31,152 nt of DNA. It comes from an uncultured Clostridia bacterium. GTDB taxonomy: Bacteria > Bacillota_A > Clostridia > Christensenellales > Borkfalkiaceae. The position numbers were made by a program, and so were the translations under genes. Location: positions 1 to 31,152 of the forward strand of contig CAKQXZ010000024.1 of NCBI GenBank assembly GCA_934292955.1, in the 5' to 3' direction. Below, piece by piece: positions 25,407 through 31,152 of the stretch. Every line of letters begins with the position of its first letter. The stretch's first letter is position 1. The notes under the pieces were generated by a model. The model saw only the letters and a program-made list of their open reading frames with translations. It was not told the origin of the DNA and searched no databases.

Positions 25407-25436
25407 AAAAAAAGGGTGCGCAATAATTGCGTACCC
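25407..25436 (-). terminator. Intrinsic terminator of a short transcript
   Basis: On the minus strand GGGTACGCAA pairs with TTGCGCACCC (25427-25436 with 25414-25423) around a three-base TTA loop, including one non-Watson-Crick G-T type pair. Seven Ts follow (25407-25413). This is a strong intrinsic terminator. It ends a transcript that starts between here and 25600 and insulates the GH36 promoter from read-through. Confidence 0.8.
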
Positions 25437-25560
25437 CTATAGAACACACATCCTATTGTCACCACAACACCTCTACATGTCAACGACATAATAGAATAAG
25501 AACGCATATTTCTACCATCAGTATGCGCCATTGACATTTTTATTAGAGTTGTTGTTGTTA
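25407..25560 (-). ncRNA. Possible small non-coding RNA of about 150 nt
   Basis: The unit runs from a likely start near 25560, below an extended -10 promoter, to the terminator at 25407-25436. Inside it, CGCATA/TATGCG (25503-25508 with 25522-25527) form a hairpin. ATGTCAA/TTGACAT (25477-25483 with 25531-25537) can close around that hairpin, or the first arm can instead fold locally as ATGTC/GACAT (25477-25489). No frame within the transcript has a ribosome binding site. It does not resemble any RNA family I know. It may be a regulatory RNA for the neighbouring sugar genes or a remnant of the mobile element beside it. Confidence 0.45.
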
Positions 25561-25565
25561 TTTTG

Positions 25566-25594
25566 ATTATAACACGTTTAAACAAAAAGAGCAA
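25566..25594 (-). promoter_or_regulatory. Extended -10 promoter of the possible small RNA
   Basis: Minus strand TGTTATAAT (25566-25574) is an extended -10 element with a perfect TATAAT. Seventeen bases upstream is a weak -35, TTGCTC (25589-25594). A weak -35 is common when the TGn extension is present. It points only toward the short unit ending at 25407. Confidence 0.5.
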
Positions 25595-25711
25595 TAAAAT
25601 TTTACTTTTCATTAGTTGTTTTTTGTCTTAAAATTTGTTTTGACGATAAGACGTGTGCTTGTTGTTACACAATTTTATGGACGTATCTAAGATAGACATT
25701 CATGCACGAAA

Positions 25712-25744
25712 AAAGTGTATGAATTGGGCGTTTTCATACACTTT
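25712..25744 (-). terminator. Intrinsic terminator after the recombinase remnant
   Basis: A perfect 12-bp inverted repeat (AAAGTGTATGAA at 25712-25723 with its complement at 25733-25744) has a 9-base loop and ends in TTTTTT on the minus strand. It lies 33 bases past the recombinase stop codon. It probably ended the original recombinase transcript and may now also stop read-through from the GH65 operon. Confidence 0.7.
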
Positions 25745-25777
25745 ATTGTTGTTTTTATTATTTCTTGCCTAAGTGGG

Positions 25778-26474
25778 TTATTTTTTGATATTATTCCGCA
25801 AAACGGAAGCGATATCTACTTTGTAGACAATATCTATTTCGCGTTCCTTTCCCGTTACGCTTTGTGTACCGCCGATTACAATTCGATCTATGAGTTCGTA
25901 ACACATTTCGCGAGTAAGTTCGGGCGCGTTGAGATATTTCTTTATATCGCAAATAAAGTCATCGGCTGTATTGCGAGTAGTCTCTGTTTCTGCAAGCTGC
26001 TTTTCAATGCCTTCGATTTCTTCTGCAATCGTTTTTTGTTCCGCAGAGTATTTCTCAATAAAACCGATACTAATTTCTTCGGGCATTTTACCTTTAACTC
26101 TGTCCTCGTAAGCCACCTGCATAAGTCGAGACAATTCGGCAACCCGCTTTTGTTTCGTCTGCAATTCTTTCTTGGCTTTCTTTATTGCCGCATCCGCAAG
26201 CTCGGCGTTATGACGGATAAATTCTTCACGGATAGACTTTTCATCAAGAACTATTCGTTTTGCCATATCACGTATATCTTCGAGCACGATTTCTTCTAAC
26301 ACGCTTGCGGAGATATAATGCGAAAAACAATACGACTTTCCATAGCGTAAATGATAACCGCAATCAAAGTAGTAACGTCGCTTTGAGTTTCTTCCGATTG
26401 ACGTACATAATTTTAGTTTTCCGCCGCAATCGGCGCAGATTAGAAAAAAATACTCTTTTTACATTTGTTTCCAT
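25778..26474 (-). pseudogene. Decayed large serine recombinase (zinc ribbon and C-terminal domain only)
   Basis: The open frame from 26458 to the stop at 25778 encodes 226 residues. It starts KEYFFLICADCGGKLKLCTS, continues YYFDCGYHLRYGKSYC, and then has coiled-coil and C-terminal parts (KKAKKELQTKQKRVAELSRL, CYELIDRIVIGG). This matches the recombinase zinc beta-ribbon plus the DUF4368-like end of large serine recombinases from transposons. The catalytic domain (about 300 residues, with the nucleophilic serine) is absent. An SD (AAAGGAGC) and ATG at 26474 encode METNVKRV, a plausible recombinase N-terminus, but one frame off. The join falls at a run of seven Ts near 26444-26450, so the gene looks internally deleted and frameshifted. 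It should be inactive. Confidence 0.75.
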
Positions 26475-26762
26475 AGTTTTTGCTCCTTTTATTTTTAATT
26501 TTTTTAGTTGTCTTTCGACGGGAATAAAACTAAATGGGAAGCCTATAAGTCGATTAACTCGTAGTTTTGTCATTTTTGTCAAGAGTTGCGTTGGATGTTT
26601 TATCGATAAAAATGAAATATTAAATTGTTTTCCGAGCATTATTTTTCGCCTTGCTCGGTAAGGCTTTGACTTTTGATCTTTTTTTAAAATTCCATATCGG
26701 AAAATGCAAATTAAAAACGATCTTTTTATGGCAAAACTTGTTGCGCCAAAAAATTTCCGAAA
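26475..26762. other. AT-rich spacer between beta-phosphoglucomutase and recombinase remnant
   Basis: No gene is supported. The spacer holds an inverted pair TCGGAAA (26697-26703) and TTTCCGA (26754-26760) just past the mutase stop, and overlapping short stems around 26632-26664 (CCGAGC/GCTCGG and GCCTT/AAGGC) without a T-tract on the minus strand. No clear terminator for the upstream operon was found. The pairs may be remnants of mobile-element ends. Confidence 0.4.
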
Positions 26763-27407
26763 TCAAGCATTAAATAATATGGGTAACTTCAGAATATCGG
26801 ATATAGTTGATATTTTGTAATCGGTTTTATCGTAATCGGCGGCATCGCCTATTCCGACGGAAACAAATCCGCCCGCTTTCGCGGCATCGATTCCCGCCTT
26901 CGCATCCTCAACGACAAAACATTCCTCTGCAGGAAGTTTAAGCATTTCGGCGGCCTTGACAAACACTTCGGGATCGGGTTTACTTTTCGTTATGTTATTC
27001 CCGTCCGACACCGCGTCGAAATACCCGCCGTAGCCTATTTTGTCGAGTATCGTCGGCGTATTTTTGCTCGAACTGCCCACGGCTAAAAGAAACCCCTCTG
27101 CCCTAAGTTTTTCAAGCGTTTCAGTTACCCCCGCAAGCCTGTCCGCGGGGGTGAGATTTTTCAATAAGTCCCTGTATAAATCGTTTTTCTTGTTTGCAAG
27201 AGCGACTTTCTCCTCTTCGGTATACTGTCTCCCCGCTCTTTCGAGAACAATTCCGAGACTCGCCATACGGCTCACGCCGCGCAGCCTGTCGTTAATTTTT
27301 TCATCAAAATAAATACCCTCGTCATCAGCCATTTTCTTCCATGCCTGATAATGGTATTTATCGGTAGAGACCAGAACTCCGTCAAGATCAAAAATAAATG
27401 CCTTCAT
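26763..27407 (-). CDS. pgmB: Beta-phosphoglucomutase
   Basis: This 214-residue HAD-superfamily enzyme has the beta-PGM pattern. FDLDGVLVSTDKYHYQAWKK places the phosphorylated Asp7 and acid/base Asp9. RLRGVSRMAS near 42-51 is the sugar-recognition part of the cap, NLTPAD lies near 84-89, and VGSSSKNTP near 114-122 supplies the phosphate-binding serine. KSKPDPEVF and EDAKAGIDAA supply the Lys and Asp residues. It converts beta-glucose-1-phosphate to glucose-6-phosphate in the cytoplasm. The ATG follows the stop of the 603-residue protein with no gap (TAA then ATG). A GH65 phosphorylase in the same operon makes its substrate, the classic pairing. Confidence 0.93.
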   Translation of the reverse strand: MKAFIFDLDGVLVSTDKYHYQAWKKMADDEGIYFDEKINDRLRGVSRMASLGIVLERAGRQYTEEEKVALANKKNDLYRDLLKNLTPADRLAGVTETLEKLRAEGFLLAVGSSSKNTPTILDKIGYGGYFDAVSDGNNITKSKPDPEVFVKAAEMLKLPAEECFVVEDAKAGIDAAKAGGFVSVGIGDAADYDKTDYKISTISDILKLPILFNA

Positions 27408-29219
27408 TTAATAAATCGGATATAAGTTAAGGTCTGCTATTTCCACGCAAACGTCAAACGTTCCGGGCAATTCCCAACCTATATTCATTCCTCCTATATA
27501 TAAATCGTTAAAAGTTGTATTCGTTAAATAACCTCTGCTTTGCGCAAGAGCAAAAGCCACGGATATTTCAGGCAATACATTATAATTTACCTTGGTTAAA
27601 TTATTGACAGAAACGGGCGAAGCCACGTATTTGTCCGCCGACGGTAAATATATGAACATTCCCGTATTTACATCCTTACCGCCGTCTTCGTCGGCATAGA
27701 AAGGCGGTATGCCGTATCTGGAATCATACAACTGCAATCCAAACCACACGTATTTACCGAAATCAGCACTCTGAGGATTTCTGTTCTGAACCGTTATGTA
27801 CCACAATAATTGCGCGGCGTGAAGACCGGGATTAACCGCCCCGTGCATCTTGTTTTCCATTTTGGTAATATCAAACGTTACGTTCATATACAAAGCGTCA
27901 AGAGCATCAACCTTTATATGATTATCGAAATCAAACTCCTGATTCAATAACAAACAAGGCCACGGCTGATTCGACACGCGATCCGAAGAATATTCTGCCG
28001 ACGCGTTCAGCAGCAGACCTAAAACGTTGCCGTTTTTTCTGATAAACACCTGTTTTGAAGAATCACCCCAGAGCGTCAGGTTATCGTTATCGATTTTATA
28101 GCCGTCGAGAATATTGTATTTGCTATTCCATTGCGCTATCGTCCACGAGGGCGCGGAATCGTCTGTGTTATTCAGTCTTCCGGCAATAGTACCATCGCCT
28201 TCCGTCGTCGAATACACGTTAAATCCGCAATTATAAACGTCGTCGAGATAGGCGTTTTCGACGTCCGAATCGTAACGAAGCGAAATATTGCTGAAATAAC
28301 ACCCGGTTCTGTAACTTCCGGGCACTGACTGCTCGATAGAAAAATCGCTTATCGACATATCACTCCAATTGCTGTCGGTCAAATAATTCTTCCCCTTCGC
28401 TTCGTTAAATACCGACTGTATTTTCTGCGCGACGGCATAATTCACGGTATAAAGATTGCCGGCTGTAACGGAGGCAGACAAGAACTCACCCGTTGAAATG
28501 TTTTTTATGTATTTCTTTCCTGCCGTATCTCGCAAACCGTTATCGTAAGCGGGAGCCTGATTATATCTTGCATCGTACAAAGGCAGAACGAAAATAAAAT
28601 AGTCGCCTTTCCCCTCGGAATTCCTGTTGGTATTTTCCACTTTGAAAACCACCTGATATTGTACGGTGTGCAGAGATTCGTTAAAAGCATTTCCGTTCAG
28701 ATTTTCAGATTGCGAAATATAGAAGCACAACGTAAACGTCAGATTGTTCGTCTTACACACGGGAATTATATTTTTTACGGGCTGTCTGATCGCGTTGGAT
28801 ACAATCGCCTGCCCGTTCTGCCTCACCGAAGAATAATCGTAAGTCGTATCGGCATACATATAAACGCTTTCGCCCGCAGGGTCTATATGCAGTTTTTTCT
28901 CTTCTCCCGAATTGTATTGTTTAGAAGTCCCGACTTCGGTTAAACTGTCTGAACTTATCGAATAATTACTGTTTCTCTGTTCATAAAACCAATAGCCGCC
29001 TATCCCGTTACCGTTATTCAGGGCAGAGCCGGGCGAACCGTTCACAGTAGTTCCGAATTCGGTTTTAAAACCTGTGTCATATAAAATATCGAACTCCACC
29101 GTTTCGATCGCTCCTGCATTTTTCGCCGCTTTTGCATTGAAACTCATTCCGATGAAAACCGACGATAACGTAAAAGTCATACAAAACAATCCCGTTATTA
29201 TTTTTCTTAATATCATCAT
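27408..29219 (-). CDS. Exported protein with two tandem copies of an unrecognised domain
   Basis: The 603-residue protein has a signal peptide (about residues 1-31, ending FNAKAA). The mature part is two tandem copies of a domain of about 275 residues, roughly 42-316 and 325-601. They share LPLYDARYNQAP (212-223) with LQLYDSRYGIPP (496-507), LYTVNYAVAQKI with LTKVNYNVLPEI, NYLTDSNWSDM with GYLTNTTFNDL, and VPGSYRTGCYFSNISL with LPGTFDVCVEIADLNL. Aromatic, strand-rich sequence suggests beta-sandwich glycan-binding modules. There is no lipobox or wall anchor. It lies between an esterase-like lipoprotein and beta-phosphoglucomutase, so extracellular glycan capture for the GH65 pathway is a reasonable inference. 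Confidence 0.65.
   Translation of the reverse strand: MMILRKIITGLFCMTFTLSSVFIGMSFNAKAAKNAGAIETVEFDILYDTGFKTEFGTTVNGSPGSALNNGNGIGGYWFYEQRNSNYSISSDSLTEVGTSKQYNSGEEKKLHIDPAGESVYMYADTTYDYSSVRQNGQAIVSNAIRQPVKNIIPVCKTNNLTFTLCFYISQSENLNGNAFNESLHTVQYQVVFKVENTNRNSEGKGDYFIFVLPLYDARYNQAPAYDNGLRDTAGKKYIKNISTGEFLSASVTAGNLYTVNYAVAQKIQSVFNEAKGKNYLTDSNWSDMSISDFSIEQSVPGSYRTGCYFSNISLRYDSDVENAYLDDVYNCGFNVYSTTEGDGTIAGRLNNTDDSAPSWTIAQWNSKYNILDGYKIDNDNLTLWGDSSKQVFIRKNGNVLGLLLNASAEYSSDRVSNQPWPCLLLNQEFDFDNHIKVDALDALYMNVTFDITKMENKMHGAVNPGLHAAQLLWYITVQNRNPQSADFGKYVWFGLQLYDSRYGIPPFYADEDGGKDVNTGMFIYLPSADKYVASPVSVNNLTKVNYNVLPEISVAFALAQSRGYLTNTTFNDLYIGGMNIGWELPGTFDVCVEIADLNLYPIY
27417..28247 (-). repeat. Domain repeat B of the 603-residue protein
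   Basis: Second copy, residues about 325-601. Landmarks are LQLYDSRYGIPPFY, LTKVNYNVLPEI, GYLTNTTFNDL and the closing LPGTFDVCVEIADLNL. Identity to copy A is moderate and strongest in the last 100 residues. Confidence 0.6.
28272..29096 (-). repeat. Domain repeat A of the 603-residue protein
   Basis: First copy, residues about 42-316, with LPLYDARYNQAPAY, LYTVNYAVAQKI, NYLTDSNWSDM and VPGSYRTGCYFSNISL in the same order as copy B. Confidence 0.6.
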
Positions 29220-29268
29220 TTTATAAACAGACGCCTATCGATAAAAATAAGCGTCTGCCCTCCTTTCA
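29220..29268 (-). promoter_or_regulatory. Ribosome binding site separated from its start codon by a hairpin
   Basis: On the minus strand a strong AAAGGAGGG (about 29258-29266) lies nearly 40 bases before the ATG at 29219. Between them CAGACGC (29251-29257) and GCGTCTG (29228-29234) form a 7-bp stem. Folding would bring the site to within about 8 bases of the ATG. A 17-codon frame starting just before the site and overlapping the ATG (ATGA) is an alternative, acting by translational coupling. Confidence 0.45.
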
Positions 29269-29278
29269 TTTCTATTTT

Positions 29279-30523
29279 TTATTTTATAAGCAACGACAAA
29301 ATATTCATTGCATAAACGCTTGCCATAAAATCGTTCGGGTGATTTACGTTATTGCTCGTCATATCGGCGTATTTTTTACCGCTATCGAGCAAATCCTCGT
29401 GCATTTTGCCGATGTTTACGGACGTGATTTTATCGTCCCCTTCGGCGATTTTCAAAAGTTCGTCGTAATAAGAAATCTGATTTTTCGATTGATTATACGC
29501 TTTAGGGTTAGCAAGCATTGTTCCGAGCAGAATGAATTCGCAGTCCGAATTTCTGTCTTTTATCGTCTTTATTATCTTTTGCATATACGCGCGGTAAGCA
29601 GTTTTCGAAATTCCCATCGTTGCGTCGTTCATTCCAAAACCGATAACCGCAAGATCGGGTTTATAATCGGGCATTTCTTCGAGAGTGACTTTTATCCCCG
29701 CCTGTGAAATCTGCTTGCCGTTTACCCAACCGATCGATTCCTGACTCTTAACGGCGTTTTCGCTCGTCCACCCGCCGACGGCTTTGTTCACGAGTTCGAC
29801 TTCCGTTCCGAATTGATCCGCAAGTCCTTTACGGATCGCCTGAGGCCAACTCGGTTTGTTCGGATAAACGTTTAAATACCCGCTCGAATTCGCTCCTGTA
29901 GATATCGAATCGCCATATACGAACAAATTGATTTTTTCTTTTTTTGCTATCTTTTTTGCCAGATTCGACAATTTATCGCCTGCGTATGCGGGCGTTTCTT
30001 TATTCCACTTCTGCGTGTGAATATACGTTACGAAAATTTGTTTTTCGATAAAGCCCGTACTTTCGGTGAACGGCAGATATAACCCTTTATCCGTACTCGG
30101 AATCTGACTGTAATCGAACCCGCTCATTTTATCTTTGCCAGACAACTGATCTTCCGTCATAAAAGGCATTTTTTTGCTTACCGCTTTTATTTTTTTGCCT
30201 TCCACAACGTAATCTTCGCCTTCGGTGTAAACAACCGTTTTCGCCTCGTAAGGATTATAAGACACAACGCTTTCTATCTTATCGGGAGCAAAAATCAATT
30301 CACCCTCTGCCGCTTCGTTGCCGTTTGAAACCAAAAGAATGCTTTCGTCAACAATTTTGTCTGTTTTCCAAAATGGTATCATATATTCCTCCGTGTTCCA
30401 TGACCTATTTCCGACGTCCAAACTTGCCGACGTCGGTTCGGACGTCGAAGCCGTAGAATTTCGGCATGCCGCCGTTATAAAAACGGACGCAATGCACATC
30501 ATCGCGATTAAAAGTTTTTTCAT
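29279..30523 (-). CDS. SGNH/GDSL-family esterase-like lipoprotein
   Basis: About 414 residues. I place the start at the ATG at 30523 (30526 is also possible) because GGAG at 30532-30535 fits it, whereas a GTG at 30532 would overlap that site. The leader MKKLLIAMMCIASVFITAAC gives a lipidated Cys at about 20. An N-terminal beta domain (about 35-175) precedes the SGNH hydrolase domain. FVYGDSISTG near 201-210 holds the nucleophilic serine, GFGMNDATMG near 295-304 the block III Asn, and NHPNDF near 394-399 the catalytic His. These enzymes remove acetyl or acyl groups from glycans. It is anchored outside the cell, directly after the GH65 gene, so carbohydrate de-esterification is the likely role. 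Confidence 0.85.
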   Translation of the reverse strand: MKKLLIAMMCIASVFITAACRNSTASTSEPTSASLDVGNRSWNTEEYMIPFWKTDKIVDESILLVSNGNEAAEGELIFAPDKIESVVSYNPYEAKTVVYTEGEDYVVEGKKIKAVSKKMPFMTEDQLSGKDKMSGFDYSQIPSTDKGLYLPFTESTGFIEKQIFVTYIHTQKWNKETPAYAGDKLSNLAKKIAKKEKINLFVYGDSISTGANSSGYLNVYPNKPSWPQAIRKGLADQFGTEVELVNKAVGGWTSENAVKSQESIGWVNGKQISQAGIKVTLEEMPDYKPDLAVIGFGMNDATMGISKTAYRAYMQKIIKTIKDRNSDCEFILLGTMLANPKAYNQSKNQISYYDELLKIAEGDDKITSVNIGKMHEDLLDSGKKYADMTSNNVNHPNDFMASVYAMNILSLLIK

Positions 30524-30528
30524 CATGT

Positions 30529-31152
30529 TCACTCCGCAAATTCTATCGCTAATTTTTTACCGAAATCGTACTCTTTGCCTTTACAGAACACTTTGACCTT
30601 GCCAGACTGCAAAGACCTGAGAACAATCCGATTATCCGATAATGTTACATATATTCTTTTTCCGAGATACTCGAAGTTGAAGTCAACCTTTTCCCAAAAC
30701 GGAATCGGATGAGGATTCAACGTTATTCCTTTCTCAGTTGTTTTAGCTCCGCAAATACCGAAAAATACCGACATCCACGCGCCGGCAAGGCATCCCGAAT
30801 GTACGCCTTGATATGCGCAAGAATGAATATCTTTTATATCGATTTCCGTAGTTTCGAAAAAATATTTAAGATAAGACAGCGGTCTGTCGGCAATGGCGGA
30901 ACAAATCGCGTGAACGGGGAAAGTAAGAGACGAGGACGACTCACACATCTGCTCGTAATAATCCCAGTTTTCGCTGAATTTTGCGCCGCATATATCGAAT
31001 CCGAGATATGAAAACAACAGCATTACGTCAGGCTGTTTAATAACCTGACTCTTATGATATAAACCGCCCTGTTTCATCTGAAAATTCTTCGCGCTGTTCC
31101 CCTTGGTTTCAAGAGTTCTGCTCAGACTGAAATATCCGTCGAACTGCGGTAT
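30529..31152 (-). CDS. GH65 glycoside phosphorylase, C-terminal part (cut by window edge)
   Basis: The last 207 codons of a family 65 enzyme; the frame is open to the window edge and begins IPQFDGYF, a hallmark GH65 phrase. KSQVIKQPDVMLLFSYLG, then NWDYYEQM, SSSSLTFPVHAICSAIA and DIHSCAYQGVHSGCLAGAWM, match the (alpha/alpha)6 barrel and its end, followed by the C-terminal beta domain. GH65 phosphorylases split alpha-glucosides such as maltose, trehalose, kojibiose or nigerose with phosphate, giving beta-glucose-1-phosphate. The catalytic acid and the specificity loops lie outside the window or cannot be judged here. Beta-phosphoglucomutase in the same operon supports a phosphorylase rather than a hydrolase. 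Confidence 0.92.
   Translation of the reverse strand: MPQFDGYFSLSRTLETKGNSAKNFQMKQGGLYHKSQVIKQPDVMLLFSYLGFDICGAKFSENWDYYEQMCESSSSLTFPVHAICSAIADRPLSYLKYFFETTEIDIKDIHSCAYQGVHSGCLAGAWMSVFFGICGAKTTEKGITLNPHPIPFWEKVDFNFEYLGKRIYVTLSDNRIVLRSLQSGKVKVFCKGKEYDFGKKLAIEFAE

Larger units (their letters stand above)
25220..25777. other. Long intergenic region between recombinase remnant and GH36 gene
   Basis: No protein gene is supported in these 558 bases. In minus-strand order they hold the terminator at 25712-25744, an AT-rich segment, the extended -10 promoter, the possible small RNA with its terminator, another AT-rich segment, and the GH36 promoter. A 73-codon frame at 25391-25612 overlaps the promoter and lacks a ribosome binding site, so I do not accept it. 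Confidence 0.7.

Noticed and set aside
25391..25612. 73-codon minus-strand frame in the intergenic region
   Set aside because: It has no Shine-Dalgarno sequence, it starts upstream of and runs through a likely promoter, and it includes the terminator hairpin and T-tract. A small RNA explains the signals better.
26364..26639. 91-codon minus-strand frame ahead of the recombinase remnant
   Set aside because: Its first half is low-complexity AT-rich sequence. Its second half reads the zinc-ribbon coding sequence in the wrong frame. Only METNVKRV at 26474 looks like a genuine start.
26632..26664. Intrinsic terminator for the GH65/beta-phosphoglucomutase operon
   Set aside because: The stems are only 5-6 bp, they compete with each other, and no T-tract follows on the minus strand.
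1..31152. CRISPR arrays, tRNA or rRNA genes, intact insertion sequences
   Set aside because: I saw no regularly spaced direct repeats, no tRNA-like cloverleaf, no rRNA-like sequence and no complete transposase.

Overview
The window looks like part of a carbohydrate-utilisation region from an anaerobic gut-type member of the Bacillota, most likely class Clostridia. The support is AGGAGG-like ribosome binding sites in front of most genes, TTGACA/TATAAT-type promoters, Gram-positive style lipoproteins and ABC sugar transporters, a TM1266-type 'iron-only hydrogenase system regulator', and moderate GC with AT-rich intergenic DNA. The class is an inference. Every gene I accept is on the minus strand, so transcription runs from high to low coordinates.

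Right end (31152 to 26763): a glycan-phosphorolysis operon entering from outside the window. It holds the C-terminal part of a GH65 glycoside phosphorylase, an SGNH/GDSL esterase-like lipoprotein, a 603-residue exported protein made of two copies of one unrecognised domain, and a beta-phosphoglucomutase. GH65 releases beta-glucose-1-phosphate and the mutase converts it to glucose-6-phosphate.

Middle gap (26762 to 25220): the decayed remnant of a large serine recombinase (zinc ribbon plus C-terminal domain, with an apparent internal deletion), a terminator, a free-standing promoter-to-terminator unit that may be a small RNA of about 150 nt, and a good promoter (TTGAAA-17-TATAAT) for the next operon.

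Main operon (25219 to 584): 18 tightly packed genes over about 24.6 kb. In order they are a GH36 alpha-galactosidase, an AraC-type regulator, two ABC sugar permeases and a lipoprotein binding protein; an exported two-domain protein; a lipoprotein and a cytoplasmic protein that are paralogous TIM-barrel glycosidase-like proteins; a 704-residue Ig-like lipoprotein; a 41-residue small ORF; a 1109-residue exported sialidase-fold protein; a PnuC-type transporter; a cytoplasmic sialidase-fold protein; a GH38 alpha-mannosidase; a PIG-L deacetylase; a divergent NagB-like deaminase/isomerase; a PfkB kinase; and a class II ketose-bisphosphate aldolase. Read as a system, it captures and trims a complex galactose- and mannose-containing glycan outside the cell, imports oligosaccharides, finishes hydrolysis inside, and then deacetylates, isomerises, phosphorylates and splits an amino sugar. 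The specific substrate is inference.

Left end (583 to 1): a near-perfect promoter, a leader of about 215 nt ending in a terminator-like hairpin, a TM1266-family regulator, and the first codons of a probable exported protein that runs off the edge.

The most unusual content is the PIG-L/NagB-like/PfkB/aldolase cassette with an altered NagB active site, an unrecognised repeated module shared by the 1109- and 704-residue proteins, the 41-residue ORF, the possible small RNA, and the paralogous inside/outside TIM-barrel pair.
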